This document shows positions 33,092 through 42,320 of a stretch of DNA of 64,000 nucleotides, piece by piece. Below the pieces are notes generated by a model that worked only from the letters and a program-made list of their open reading frames with translations, made no database searches and was not told the origin of the DNA. Location: the NCBI RefSeq assembly GCF_900184815.1, contig NZ_FXXQ01000006.1, positions 62,001 through 126,000 of the forward strand. The letters run 5' to 3'. Within the stretch, counting starts at the first letter, position 1; each line of letters begins with the position of its first letter. The translations under genes were made by a program, and so were the position numbers. This DNA is from Boseongicola aestuarii. Its GTDB lineage: Bacteria > Pseudomonadota > Alphaproteobacteria > Rhodobacterales > Rhodobacteraceae.

Positions 33092-34189
33092 TTGGCTCAG
33101 ATCCAGATCAAGAACATCCGCAAGGATTTTGGCGACTTCAACGCAGTGAAGGAGAGTACCTTCACAATCGAGGACGGTGAGTTCTTTATGCTGCTTGGCC
33201 CTTCGGGCTGTGGCAAGACCACCACCTTGCGCATGATTGCCGGGCTGGAATTGCCGACGTCGGGCGAGATTTATCTCGATGGCGAAGAGATCAGCCAGCT
33301 GCCCCCATCCAAGCGTGACATCGCCTTCGTGTTTCAGATGTTTGCCCTCTATCCGCATATGAACGTGCGCCGGAACTTGAGCTATCCGCTTGTGTCTCAG
33401 GGCATGGCGCGCCGGGATGTGAAGGCGAAGGTGGAGGAGGTTGCCGGGATCCTTGGCATTCAGGACATTTTGAACCGTCCCGTAGGCGGACTGTCGGGTG
33501 GCGACCGGCAACGCGTTGCTCTGGGCCGAGCCATTGTGCGTGACCCCAAGGCCTTTATGATGGATGAACCTTTGGGTGCGCTGGATGCCGAATTCCGCGA
33601 GCACATGGCCGAGGAATTGCGCGCCCTGCATGATCGCATGAATGCTACCACGGTGTACGTCACCCACGATCAACTTGAGGCGATGCAGATGGGCGACAAG
33701 ATCGTTGTGATGAACAACGCCGTGGTCGAGCAATTTGGCACTCCACAGGAAATATATGACAAGCCTGCGACGATGTTTGTGGCCGACTTTATCGGCTCGC
33801 CTTCGATGAACTTTCTGCATTTTGACGGGACCGTTGGAGAAGGGGACGAGAGTGTTACGCTGGGCGGTGAGGTGATGCGTATTCCGCGCACACGTCAGGG
33901 CGCGTCGGGCAAGCTGGTGTTTGGTGTGCGCCCCGAACACGTGACGCTCTCGGATAGTGGTACCTATCGTGGCGAGATTCTGGCCTCCGAGTATCTTGGG
34001 ACCACACAGATCATCACTTTGGACACGCCCAATGGAGAGTTGAAAGCGCGCATTGACAGCGCGCAGGTCGCCAAAGTCGGTGAAAAGGTCGGTCTTGGTT
34101 TTAACCCCAGGACCATCACCCTGTTTGACGCGGGCAGTGGTCATGCTCTTCGCTCTGACCTCAACAACGAGGTGCTGGCCAATGGCTGA
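33092..34189 (+). CDS. ABC transporter ATP-binding protein 1 (MalK-like)
   Basis: A 365-residue ATPase with Walker A GPSGCGKTTT, Q-loop VFQMFALYPHMNV, signature LSGGDRQRVALGRAI, Walker B FMMDEPLGALD, switch THDQLEAM, and a C-terminal OB-type regulatory domain (GVRPEHVTL). The start is TTG 33092: AAGGAG lies 8 bases upstream, and the protein then begins with AQIQIKNIRKDF. No ATG fits that position. Two different ATPases in one operon imply a heterodimer with the gene at 34182. Confidence 0.9.
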   Translation: MAQIQIKNIRKDFGDFNAVKESTFTIEDGEFFMLLGPSGCGKTTTLRMIAGLELPTSGEIYLDGEEISQLPPSKRDIAFVFQMFALYPHMNVRRNLSYPLVSQGMARRDVKAKVEEVAGILGIQDILNRPVGGLSGGDRQRVALGRAIVRDPKAFMMDEPLGALDAEFREHMAEELRALHDRMNATTVYVTHDQLEAMQMGDKIVVMNNAVVEQFGTPQEIYDKPATMFVADFIGSPSMNFLHFDGTVGEGDESVTLGGEVMRIPRTRQGASGKLVFGVRPEHVTLSDSGTYRGEILASEYLGTTQIITLDTPNGELKARIDSAQVAKVGEKVGLGFNPRTITLFDAGSGHALRSDLNNEVLANG

Positions 34190-35177
34190 GGTTATTCTGA
34201 AAGATCTGTCGAAATCCTTTGGCAATGATGTCGGAATTGCGGACTTGTCGATGACCATCCCGGACGGGGCATTTGTTGTATTGCTGGGTCCTACTGGCGC
34301 GGGAAAAACCACGACTTTGCGCCTGATTTCGGGGCTGGAAAAGGCCGATGCGGGCGAAGTCTGGATAGGTGGGCGCAATGTCGGCAGTGAGACCCCGGCG
34401 CAACGGGATGTTGCGATGGTGTTCCAGCAATACTCGCTCTATCCGCACCTGAGCGTGCGGGACAATCTGGCCTTTCCATTGAAATCGCCGATTTTGAACA
34501 CACCGGCGGACGAGATCGAACGCAAAGTGGCTGAGGTCGCAAGTGTGCTGCAGATTTCCCACAAGCTCGACAACAAGGCCACGGCCTTGTCGGGGGGGGA
34601 GATGCAGCGGGTTTCCATTGGCCGTGCGTTGGTACGGGACCCGTCGATTTACCTGATGGATGAGCCCCTGAGTTCGCTCGATGCCAAGTTGCGTACCGAT
34701 CTGCGGGTTGAGTTGAAGCGCATTCAGGCGAACCTTGGCGCGACGCTGCTGTATGTCACCCACGATCAGATCGAAGCGATGACCATGGCCACCCATGTCG
34801 GCGTCTTGAACGAAGGGCGGCTTGTCCAATACGGCACTCCGCGTGAGATTTATGAGAACCCCAACAGCCTGTATGTCGCCTCGCGCCTTGGGCTGCCCCG
34901 CATCAATATCGTGCCAGCGGACGTCTTTGGCGGTATGCCTTCGGGTGTCACGCAGATCGGGATGCGCCCGGAACATATTCAGCAGGGCGAAGGGCAGGAA
35001 GCCGAAGTACAGAGGGTCGAACATCTGGGCGATCAGGCCCGCCTGCATCTGATGCTTAAGGGCCATGCCATCACCACCATTGCCGATCCCCACACGACCT
35101 ATACCCCGGGAGCACATATCAAGATCGCGCCCAAGAACCCGTTGTGTTTTGACGCCGAAGGCGTGCGCATTTCGTAA
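34182..35177 (+). CDS. ABC transporter ATP-binding protein 2 (MalK-like)
   Basis: A 331-residue ATPase with Walker A GPTGAGKTTT, Q-loop VFQQYSLYPHLSV, signature LSGGEMQRVSIGRAL, Walker B LMDEPLSSLD and C-terminal regulatory domain IGMRPEHIQ. ATG 34182 overlaps the end of ATPase 1 by 8 bases. It is shorter than ATPase 1 in the regulatory part. The pair resembles GlpS/GlpT of rhizobial glycerol uptake. The kinase gene follows 14 bases later. Confidence 0.9.
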   Translation: MAEVILKDLSKSFGNDVGIADLSMTIPDGAFVVLLGPTGAGKTTTLRLISGLEKADAGEVWIGGRNVGSETPAQRDVAMVFQQYSLYPHLSVRDNLAFPLKSPILNTPADEIERKVAEVASVLQISHKLDNKATALSGGEMQRVSIGRALVRDPSIYLMDEPLSSLDAKLRTDLRVELKRIQANLGATLLYVTHDQIEAMTMATHVGVLNEGRLVQYGTPREIYENPNSLYVASRLGLPRINIVPADVFGGMPSGVTQIGMRPEHIQQGEGQEAEVQRVEHLGDQARLHLMLKGHAITTIADPHTTYTPGAHIKIAPKNPLCFDAEGVRIS

Positions 35178-35191
35178 GGAAGGACAGTGAC

Positions 35192-36817
35192 ATGAGCCAG
35201 TTTATCAATGCCAAGGACACACTTGTTACGGACGCAGTGGACGGCTTGCTGGAAACCTCCGGTGGCGCGCTGGCCCGACTGGATGGCTATCCGCATATTA
35301 AGGTGGTCTGTCGCGCCGATTGGGACAAATCCAAGGTCGCGCTGATTTCCGGTGGCGGATCGGGGCACGAGCCTGCCCATGCAGGATTTGTCGGGCGCGG
35401 CATGTTGACTGCAGCCGTGTGTGGAGAGGTCTTCGCGTCTCCGTCCGTAGATGCTGTTCTGGCGGGCATTCTGGCAGTGACGGGCAAGGCGGGCTGTTTG
35501 CTGATCGTCAAGAATTACACCGGGGACCGTCTGAATTTTGGTCTTGCGGCTGAACGCGCGCGCGCCTTCGGGCTTGAGGTCGAGATGGTCGTTGTGGACG
35601 ATGACATTGCCCTGCCGCATCTGCCGCAATCGCGTGGCGTGGCGGGCACTCTTTTTGTCCACAAGATCGTGGGCGATATGGCTGAAAACGACGCTGATCT
35701 GGCAACGATCAAGGCAGCAGCGGGTCGCACGATTGAGGCCATGTCTTCGATCGGGATGTCTTTGGATACTTGCACCGTTCCGGGGTCGGCCAAGGAAAAT
35801 CGCATTCCAGTTGGCAAGGCTGAACTGGGCCTTGGCATTCACGGCGAGGCCGGGGTTGAGCAGGTCACGCTGGAAGGGGCGCATTCGGCCATGGATATGG
35901 TGCTTGATAAGCTCAGCGCAAAAATCAAAACCGGCGAACATGTGGCCATCCTGAACAACCTTGGCTCGACCACGCCCCTTGAGATGTCGATCCTGGCCCA
36001 TTGCCTTGTGACCTCACCCAAGGCTGGCAACATCAAACACATCATCGGCCCTGCGCCGCTGATGACCTCGCTGGATATGCACGGATTCTCGGTCTCTGTC
36101 CTGCCTGTGGACGATACGAACCTTGCGCCCTTGTCCGCACCCGTCCATCTGGCCGCATGGCCGGGCATGAAGGATATCTCTCCGGTCAAGGTACAGCCTC
36201 TGCCGGACGGGCTGAGCCCGATCCAACCCATTCCGTCGGCAAATGACAAAACGGCTGCCATTATTGCACAGTGCTGTGATCTGCTGATTTCTGCCGAAGA
36301 CGATTTGAACAAGCTCGATGCCAAATCAGGCGATGGGGACACAGGCAGCACGCTGGCCACAGCCGCCCGTGCGCTGAAAGGCGCAATGGATCGGATGCCA
36401 CTGGCTGACCTTACACAGCTGTTCCGCGCGATCGGCAATGAGTTGAGCCAGACGATGGGTGGGTCCTCTGGCGTAATCCTGGCCATTTTCTTTGGCGCGA
36501 CCGGGGATGCTTGTGCAAGTGGGAAATCAACACCTAAGGCGCTGAAGGCCGGTTTGGATCGGATCAGCCAGGTTGGTGGCGCTGCGCAGGGGGATCGCAC
36601 AATGATTGACGCACTTACACCCGCTTTGGCCGCGCTGCCCGATGGGATTTCGGCTGCGGCCGCCGCTGCCCGGATGGGTGCGGATGCGACCGCGTCGATG
36701 GGGCAGGCCAAGGCAGGCCGCGCCTCATACGTGCCCGAAGAAAACCTTCTGGGCCACAACGACCCCGGCGCTGAAGCCGTGGCGCGCCTGTTTGAAGGGC
36801 TGGCCAAGGCCATGTGA
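35192..36817 (+). CDS. DhaKL-type fused kinase (dihydroxyacetone kinase family)
   Basis: A 541-residue ATP-dependent kinase with both domains in one chain. The DhaK-like domain (residues 1-325) carries GGGSGHEPAHAGFVG and the covalent-substrate His in LGLGIHGEAG. The DhaL-like ATP domain (residues 350-541) carries SGDGDTGSTL and TMGGSSG. Family members phosphorylate dihydroxyacetone or longer ketoses such as erythrulose and apulose. ATG 35192 follows AAGGAAGGAC. Its position after the importer, with a dehydrogenase and an isomerase downstream, suggests a polyol or sugar-acid pathway that ends in a phosphorylated short ketose. The ketose itself is not determined. Confidence 0.88.
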   Translation: MSQFINAKDTLVTDAVDGLLETSGGALARLDGYPHIKVVCRADWDKSKVALISGGGSGHEPAHAGFVGRGMLTAAVCGEVFASPSVDAVLAGILAVTGKAGCLLIVKNYTGDRLNFGLAAERARAFGLEVEMVVVDDDIALPHLPQSRGVAGTLFVHKIVGDMAENDADLATIKAAAGRTIEAMSSIGMSLDTCTVPGSAKENRIPVGKAELGLGIHGEAGVEQVTLEGAHSAMDMVLDKLSAKIKTGEHVAILNNLGSTTPLEMSILAHCLVTSPKAGNIKHIIGPAPLMTSLDMHGFSVSVLPVDDTNLAPLSAPVHLAAWPGMKDISPVKVQPLPDGLSPIQPIPSANDKTAAIIAQCCDLLISAEDDLNKLDAKSGDGDTGSTLATAARALKGAMDRMPLADLTQLFRAIGNELSQTMGGSSGVILAIFFGATGDACASGKSTPKALKAGLDRISQVGGAAQGDRTMIDALTPALAALPDGISAAAAAARMGADATASMGQAKAGRASYVPEENLLGHNDPGAEAVARLFEGLAKAM

Positions 36818-36836
36818 CAACGCACAAAGGACGAAA

Positions 36837-37889
36837 GTGAAGCACCCCGACGACACCCTTTCCAATCCCACGATCAACGACATCGCGCGTGTCGCTGAGG
36901 TCAGCCTTGCGACCGTGGACCGGGTTCTGAACGCGCGCCCCGGGGTGCGCGAGGTGACGGTGCGCAAGGTGAACGCGGCGATTGCCGAGCTGGGCTATGT
37001 GCGTGACACGGCGGCGGCCAATCTGGCGCGAGGGCGGGTCTATCATTTTACCTTCATCTTACCTGCGACGCAGAACGAGTTCATATCGCTGCTGGAAACG
37101 GAAATAGAGATGCTCGGCCGCGGGCTGCGGCAGGATCGAACCAAGTTGTCCTTTGTTCGCGTGGCGGCTTTTGACCCCATGGCGCTAGCCAGTGCGATAG
37201 ATGACATTGATCCAACACAGGTAAATGGCGTCGCAATCTTTGGCCCGGAAACGCCATCGGTGCGGGATTCGGTGGCGCACCTCAAGTCACATGGCGTCAC
37301 TGTCGTTTCGCTTGTCTCGGACTTGCCCAGTTCGGAGCGGGACAATTATGTGGGCGTGGACAACATTGCCGCCGGACGCACAGCTGCTCAATTGCTAGGC
37401 CGGTTTGTTGGACCGAGGAACGGCAAAATCCTCGTGTTGACCGGTTCCATGCTGGCGCGGGATCATCTTGAGCGTCGCTTGGGGTTCGACGAGGTCATGG
37501 CAAAAGACTTTGCCCATCTGGATGTCTTGGCCTCACTTGAGGGACGGGATGACCCGGACTTGATCCAGCGCCTGCTTCCTGATGCCTTTGCCGAAAACCC
37601 GGACATCATCGGTATTTATTCATCAGCGGCAGGGAATGACGGGTTGCTGCGCTTTTTCACCGCCCATGATCAGTCACGCCGCCCTCTCGTGGTGGCGCAT
37701 GAGTTGACGGACCTGTCCCGCGGGGCCTTGGCTGCTGGGCATTTTGATGCGGTCATCAGTCAGGACGCAGGCCATCTGGTCCGCTCTGCCGTGCGCATCA
37801 TGCGCGCCAACAGTGACCGCGCGCCGATTAACCTGGCGCAGGAACGTATTCGGATCGATATCTATCTGAAGGAAAATATGGGCCCCTGA
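36837..37889 (+). CDS. LacI-family transcriptional regulator
   Basis: A 350-residue regulator. The helix-turn-helix is at residues 11-60 (TINDIARVAEVSLATVDRVLN, hinge LGYVRDTAAANLARG), followed by a sugar-binding effector domain. The start is GTG 36837 with AAAGGA upstream, 19 bases after the kinase stop. A longer frame overlapping the kinase gene is rejected. In the hinge helix the usual small residues before LA are AAAAN-like, as in the RbsR group. It is the best candidate to bind the twin palindromes at 29468-29514. It is encoded inside the operon it would control, so autoregulation is expected. Confidence 0.88.
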   Translation: MKHPDDTLSNPTINDIARVAEVSLATVDRVLNARPGVREVTVRKVNAAIAELGYVRDTAAANLARGRVYHFTFILPATQNEFISLLETEIEMLGRGLRQDRTKLSFVRVAAFDPMALASAIDDIDPTQVNGVAIFGPETPSVRDSVAHLKSHGVTVVSLVSDLPSSERDNYVGVDNIAAGRTAAQLLGRFVGPRNGKILVLTGSMLARDHLERRLGFDEVMAKDFAHLDVLASLEGRDDPDLIQRLLPDAFAENPDIIGIYSSAAGNDGLLRFFTAHDQSRRPLVVAHELTDLSRGALAAGHFDAVISQDAGHLVRSAVRIMRANSDRAPINLAQERIRIDIYLKENMGP

Positions 37890-37940
37890 CGGGGCAAGGT
37901 TTTGGCGCTCGAGCCGGCGCATGATTTGGGAGGATCATTC

Positions 37941-38996
37941 ATGAAGACGATAAAAGGACCAGCTCTGTTTCTGGCGCAATTTGCTGGTGATGAGGCACCA
38001 TTCAACTCGTGGGATGCGATCACGAAATGGGCGGCTGAATGCGGTTACAAGGGCGTGCAGGTGCCCAGTTGGGACGCACGCCTTTTCGATCTGGCCAAGG
38101 CGGCCGAAAGCAAGACCTACTGTGATGAGTTCAAAGGGCAAGCTGCAGCGAACGGGATCGAAGTGACCGAGCTGTCAACACACCTTCAGGGCCAGTTGGT
38201 CGCGGTGCATCCGGCCTATGATGCGGCCTTTGACGGCTTTGCTGATCCGTCTGTACACGGCAACCCAAAGGCACGTCAGGCATGGGCTGTCGATCAGGTG
38301 ATGAAGGCAATCAGTGCCTCCGCCAATATGGGGATCAAGAACCATGTCTCCTTTTCCGGCGCGCTGGCATGGCCTTACGTCTATCCATGGCCGCAACGAC
38401 CTGCGGGGCTGGTCGAGACAGCCTTTGACGAATTGGCAGCGCGCTGGCGTCCCATTCTGGATCATGCCGAGGACAATGACGTCAATATTTGCTATGAAAT
38501 TCACCCCGGAGAAGATCTGCATGATGGCGTGACGTTCGAGATGTTTCTGGAGCGGGTCGATAATCACGTGCGCTGCAACATGCTCTACGATCCCAGCCAC
38601 TACGTGCTGCAATGTCTGGACTATCTCGACAATATCGACATCTACAAAGACCGGATCAAGATGTTCCACGTCAAGGATGCGGAGTTCAATCCGACGGGCC
38701 GACAGGGCGTCTATTCGGGCTATCAGCCATGGGTGGACCGCGCGGGGCGCTTTCGGTCTTTGGGTGATGGACAGGTCGATTTCGCGGCGATCTTTTCCAA
38801 GATGGCGGCGAATGATTTTGACGGCTGGGCCGTTGTGGAATGGGAGTGCTGCTTGAAGCATCCCGAAGATGGCGCCCGCGAGGGTGCGCAGTTTGTGTCG
38901 GATCATATCATTCGCGTCACCGAACGCGCATTTGACGACTTTGCCGACGGTGGCACAGACGAGACGGCAAACCGTAAAATGCTGGGGATTACTTAA
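37941..38996 (+). CDS. sugar phosphate isomerase/epimerase family TIM-barrel protein
   Basis: A 351-residue AP-endonuclease-2-type TIM barrel. It shows YKGVQVPSWDARLF, CYEIHPGEDLHDG, LYDPSHYVLQ, MFHVKDAEF and VVEWECC, which supply the metal-site Glu/Asp/His residues. ATG 37941 has GGGAGG 10 bases upstream. It is immediately followed by a Gfo/Idh/MocA dehydrogenase gene. Such pairs are known to work as oxidation plus isomerisation or elimination on keto-sugars. I infer a similar two-step reaction here. An alternative is a plain ketose 3-epimerase. Confidence 0.83.
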   Translation: MKTIKGPALFLAQFAGDEAPFNSWDAITKWAAECGYKGVQVPSWDARLFDLAKAAESKTYCDEFKGQAAANGIEVTELSTHLQGQLVAVHPAYDAAFDGFADPSVHGNPKARQAWAVDQVMKAISASANMGIKNHVSFSGALAWPYVYPWPQRPAGLVETAFDELAARWRPILDHAEDNDVNICYEIHPGEDLHDGVTFEMFLERVDNHVRCNMLYDPSHYVLQCLDYLDNIDIYKDRIKMFHVKDAEFNPTGRQGVYSGYQPWVDRAGRFRSLGDGQVDFAAIFSKMAANDFDGWAVVEWECCLKHPEDGAREGAQFVSDHIIRVTERAFDDFADGGTDETANRKMLGIT

Positions 38997-38997
38997 G

Positions 38998-40122
38998 ATG
39001 GCACGGATCAAGTTAGGTATGGTGGGTGGCGGCAATGATGCCTTTATCGGTGGCGTGCACCGTATTGCCTCCCGCATAGACGATCGGTTTGAACTGGTTG
39101 CTGGGGCGCTGTCCTCGACCCCGGAAAAGGCGCAAGCCTCGGGTGAAGCGCTGGGCCTGCCGCGCATCTATGACGATTTCAAAGCGATGGCGATCCGCGA
39201 GGCCCGTCTGAAGAACGGGATCGAGGCGGTGTCCATCGTGACCCCGAACCACGTACACTACGCTGCTGCGCGTGAATTTTTGAAGCGCGGCATTCATGTG
39301 ATTTGCGACAAACCGCTGACCTCGACCTTGGCCGATGCCAAGAAACTGGTGAAGGCGGCGGAAAGCTCGGATGCGTTGTTTGTACTGACCCATAACTACA
39401 CCGGCTACCCGATGGTACGTCAGGCCAAGGCTATGGTTGATGCGGGCGAGATTGGTACCATTCGCGTGGTGCAGGTCGAATATCCGCAAGACTGGCTGAC
39501 ACAGGACGAGACTTTCAAGCAGGCTGAATGGCGTACCGATCCGGCGCGCTCGGGAGCGGGCGGATCGACAGGTGATATCGGGACCCATGCCCACAACCTT
39601 GCCTGTTTCATTACCGGTTTGGAGGTCGAGAGTTTGGCCGCTGACCTGGATGCGTTCGTGCCGGGCCGTCAGGTCGACGACAACGGACACGTGATGCTGC
39701 GATTCAAAGGTGGAGCCAAGGGGATGCTTTGGTGTTCGCAGGTCGCACCGGGCAACGAGAACGCTTTGCGTATCCGGGTTTACGGGGACAAGGGCGGGCT
39801 GGAATGGGCGCAAGAAGATCCGAACTATCTTTGGTATACTCCCTTTGGAGAGCCTACGCGGAAGATCACCCGCAATGGGGCAGGGGCCGGTGATGCTGCG
39901 GCCCGGATGAGCCGTATCCCACCCGGCCACCCCGAGGGGTATTTGGAAGGCTTTGCCAACATCTATTCCGAGGCTGCGGATGCAATTGAGGCCCATCGTG
40001 GGGGGGGGGCGGTTGCGGCAGAGGTTATGTATCCGACCATTCAGGATGGGTTGCAGGGGGTGCGGTTTATCGACGCTTGCGTTCGGTCTTCAGCACGCAA
40101 TGCTGCTTGGGTGTCGCTGTAG
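38998..40122 (+). CDS. Gfo/Idh/MocA family oxidoreductase
   Basis: A 374-residue dehydrogenase with GMVGGGNDAFIGGVHR at the N-terminus, HVICDKPLT around the lysine and STGDIGTHAHNLACF with the Asp/His residues. ATG 38998 lies 1 base after the isomerase stop. It shares the architecture MVGGG-(E/N)-x-(Q/F)IG-x(2)-HR with the dehydrogenase at 8017 in the inositol cluster, which suggests a related subfamily and perhaps a related cyclic or keto-sugar substrate. Last gene of the operon. A run of nine Gs at 40002-40010 is a possible slippage point. Confidence 0.85.
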   Translation: MARIKLGMVGGGNDAFIGGVHRIASRIDDRFELVAGALSSTPEKAQASGEALGLPRIYDDFKAMAIREARLKNGIEAVSIVTPNHVHYAAAREFLKRGIHVICDKPLTSTLADAKKLVKAAESSDALFVLTHNYTGYPMVRQAKAMVDAGEIGTIRVVQVEYPQDWLTQDETFKQAEWRTDPARSGAGGSTGDIGTHAHNLACFITGLEVESLAADLDAFVPGRQVDDNGHVMLRFKGGAKGMLWCSQVAPGNENALRIRVYGDKGGLEWAQEDPNYLWYTPFGEPTRKITRNGAGAGDAAARMSRIPPGHPEGYLEGFANIYSEAADAIEAHRGGGAVAAEVMYPTIQDGLQGVRFIDACVRSSARNAAWVSL

Positions 40123-40193
40123 TGGCGCCAAAGCATACCATCGGTCTTGAAGGAGCCTGACCTTCGGGACACATCAGCGGCACAAATTTCAAT

Positions 40194-41161
40194 GGCGCTG
40201 GTTCAACGCATATAGAACGGGTCTGACTATCCCGGCTTTTGGTTTTTTGCATTTCTGTGAGAGCTATTGGTCAGGCATATAGCAAGTCGGCGAAGCCTAG
40301 GCCCGTTCCTGTATCCACTCGACCTCTTCTTCGAGGAGCGGCAAGAAGATTGTCAGAGCAAACCGGCTTGAGGCGGGCAGGGCGGATTTGTTGCGTCTGG
40401 ACATGACCAAACCTGATCCATTTCGCTATTTTAAAACGAACCGTGAGATTATCCGTCTAGCAGCGATGCTGTACGTGCGTTTTGCGTTGTCGCTTCGCAA
40501 TGTGAAAGATCTGCTTCATGGGCGCGGCATCAATGTGAGCCATGAAGCTGTCAGATACCGGTGGCACATGTTCGGTCCGATGATTGCCGCGGAGAACAGA
40601 AGACGGCGAATTGCCGGAATGAAATCTAGCAGGAGGCGCTGGCATCTGAATAAGGAGTTCGCGAAAATCAACGGTGAGCGGCATTATCAATGGCGGGGTG
40701 TCGATCACGAGGGCGAAGAGCTGGAAAACTTCGCTACAAAGACACGTGACAAGAAAGCCGCGTTGAAATTCTTAAAGAAAAAAGGTGTGCTCGCACGGTC
40801 GTCCTGCGGTGATTGTCACGAGCCTGCTTTGCTCATACGGTGCGGCCCTGAAGGAGATAGGTGCTGCTGATCGGCAGAAAACCGGCCGCTGGCTGAACAA
40901 TAGGGCAGAGAATTCACATCTGCCGTTTCGACGACGAGAGAGGGCCATGCTTCGTTTCAGGCGTATGCGAAGTTTGCAGAAATTCGCCTTCATACACGCT
41001 TGCCTCTACAATCTCTTTAGGCAGGAACGCGGCCTCTCAACTTGACCCAATTTCACGCATTACCGCACCGCTGCTCTTGCTGAGTGGCGCGGTCTCGGCG
41101 CGGCATAAGTGGCAGTTTCACTGTCCGTTTGGAGACTGGTTTGAATTAGTCTGCCAGCACC
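40194..41161 (+). mobile_element. decayed IS6-like insertion sequence (copy B)
   Basis: A likely left end GGCGCTGGTTCAA at 40194 and a right end finishing GTCTGCCAGCACC at 41161 enclose a broken transposase. The 60 bases before the right end match those of copies A and C. The length (968 bp) fits the IS6 family. No 8-bp target duplication is visible at the edges. The left-end match is short and tentative. Confidence 0.55.
40403..41045 (+). pseudogene. frameshifted IS6-family transposase
   Basis: The first frame (40403 to about 40785) gives the zinc/HTH N-terminus and the start of the catalytic core (LSLRNVKDLLHGRGINVSHE, TKTRDKKAALKFLKK). At an A-rich run (40776-40784) the frame shifts and continues to 41045 ([42 protein letters not shown]). 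Both catalytic Asp positions are altered: HLNKEF where HLDE is usual, and VTSLLCSY where VTDKLRSY is usual. Only the Glu remains. It cannot be active. Confidence 0.85.
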
Positions 41162-41171
41162 AAATCGAGCG

Positions 41172-41336
41172 ATGGCACTAAACTCCGAAGAACCGCATTT
41201 GTTGGAGAACTCCTTCCTAGCAGGCGATCTCAAAGCGGATATCGCCACCGTCGTCGGGCGTTACAACCACCAGTGTCATCACGGGAAACTGAATAACATC
41301 ACGCGCGCAGAAGGTCTCAAACTATATGATGACGGA
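41172..41336 (+). pseudogene. 3' fragment of an IS3/integrase-core transposase
   Basis: A short frame reads EPHLLENSFLAGDLKADI and then VVGRYNHQCHHGKLNNITRAEG. This matches the C-terminal end of rve-type transposases (HYNHQRYHESLNNxTPAD). Everything upstream is missing. It is a second type of insertion-sequence debris next to copy B. Confidence 0.6.
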
Positions 41337-41425
41337 GACGGTTTCGGCTGGGGCCTTCGGCTTCAATATGGTGTAGCGCCCGTCTCATTTAGAAACGGGC
41401 GCTCCAAGAAAGTACTACATCCGAG

Positions 41426-41851
41426 TCATTCGGCGGCGATAGTCGCGCTGGAACGACGGTTGTCAGCAGACCACGCGCCAGCTCCAAAGACGACCACCAT
41501 GGCAAGGCCGCCAGTAATGGAAAGATTCTTCATGAAGTGGATCACTTCCCCCTGGGCTGCCATTCCCTCCATCCCAAAGCTGGGCACCAAGTGAAAAATC
41601 GTACCTGCGACTACTGTGAAGCCGGCGAGTACAAACGCGGCGATCCGCGCTTGAAAGCCTACCAGAAGTGCCACGCCACCTAGGATTTCGACAGCAATTA
41701 CAATCGGCAGAAGTGAGCCGGGTACGCCCATCATCTCCATGTAACCTTGGGTTCCGGCATAGCCGCCAATTTTCTGAAGACCGGTCATAATGAAGATAAG
41801 CGCAAGAAGCGCACGCGCCGCTGGTGCAACGTTGGCTAGACTGTTGTTCAT
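41426..41851 (-). CDS. DoxX-family membrane protein
   Basis: A 141-residue inner-membrane protein with four hydrophobic segments (about residues 12-28, 48-66, 72-90 and 106-125). It has the DoxX-type opening ALLALIFIMTGLQKIGGYAG and PIVIAVEILGGVALLVGF. ATG 41851 has GAAAGG about 10 bases upstream. A longer frame to 42100 has no homology. DoxX proteins are often induced by quinones, thiols or aromatic stress, and many are controlled by HxlR or MarR regulators. It is divergent from the citryl-CoA-lyase-like gene with 469 bases between. The exact function is unknown. Confidence 0.82.
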   Translation of the reverse strand: MNNSLANVAPAARALLALIFIMTGLQKIGGYAGTQGYMEMMGVPGSLLPIVIAVEILGGVALLVGFQARIAAFVLAGFTVVAGTIFHLVPSFGMEGMAAQGEVIHFMKNLSITGGLAMVVVFGAGAWSADNRRSSATIAAE

Positions 41852-42320
41852 CGTTCTGTACCTTTCGGTTGAAGGCGTACTAACCGCCAATTGTGATTTG
41901 TAATGAGAGGTCCCCTTTTGGAACCGATGACGTGCTATCTGCTCCGAAACTCTGCGCCGAACCACCCCATGGAACGCACAGACTCTGTGCCTGATCGCAC
42001 GAACTTCTGATCCGTATTGTGTTTTTGTGCGAAATTGCTTCAACATCGAGACAGTACAGAGCCCTGTTCGACCGAGAACGGACAGCAAGAACTTCTTCAC
42101 TCAAACTAGTGAGTTACCTTGGCAAAATGGCTTTTTGCACTCGGAGCAGTCATTTGCAGCAGGCTCAATCCGTGACAGCTATGCGGGGCTAAACGACCTT
42201 TCCAAAAAGGAACAATCGAAAGGTTTGGTGCATTGGTGTATCGATTTAGCGGTGTTCAATTCCCTTGAGCGCGTTGACGAAATAAATTTCGGACTACACT
42301 AAAGATAGTGGAGGACAGCA
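41852..42320. promoter_or_regulatory. 469-base divergent region between doxX-like and citryl-CoA-lyase-like genes
   Basis: There is no supported gene here. The open frame at 42027-42302 has no recognisable domain or good start site. An ACTCA-N6-TGAGT inverted repeat is present at 42099-42114 and could be an operator. The region must hold promoters for both flanking genes. Confidence 0.45.

Noticed and set aside
33020-34378. 452-residue minus-strand frame across the ATPase genes
   Set aside because: It is antisense to two ABC ATPases with complete Walker and signature motifs.
42027-42302. 91-residue frame before the citryl-CoA-lyase-like gene
   Set aside because: No ribosome site, no domain and irregular composition. 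It also covers the likely promoter and inverted repeat.
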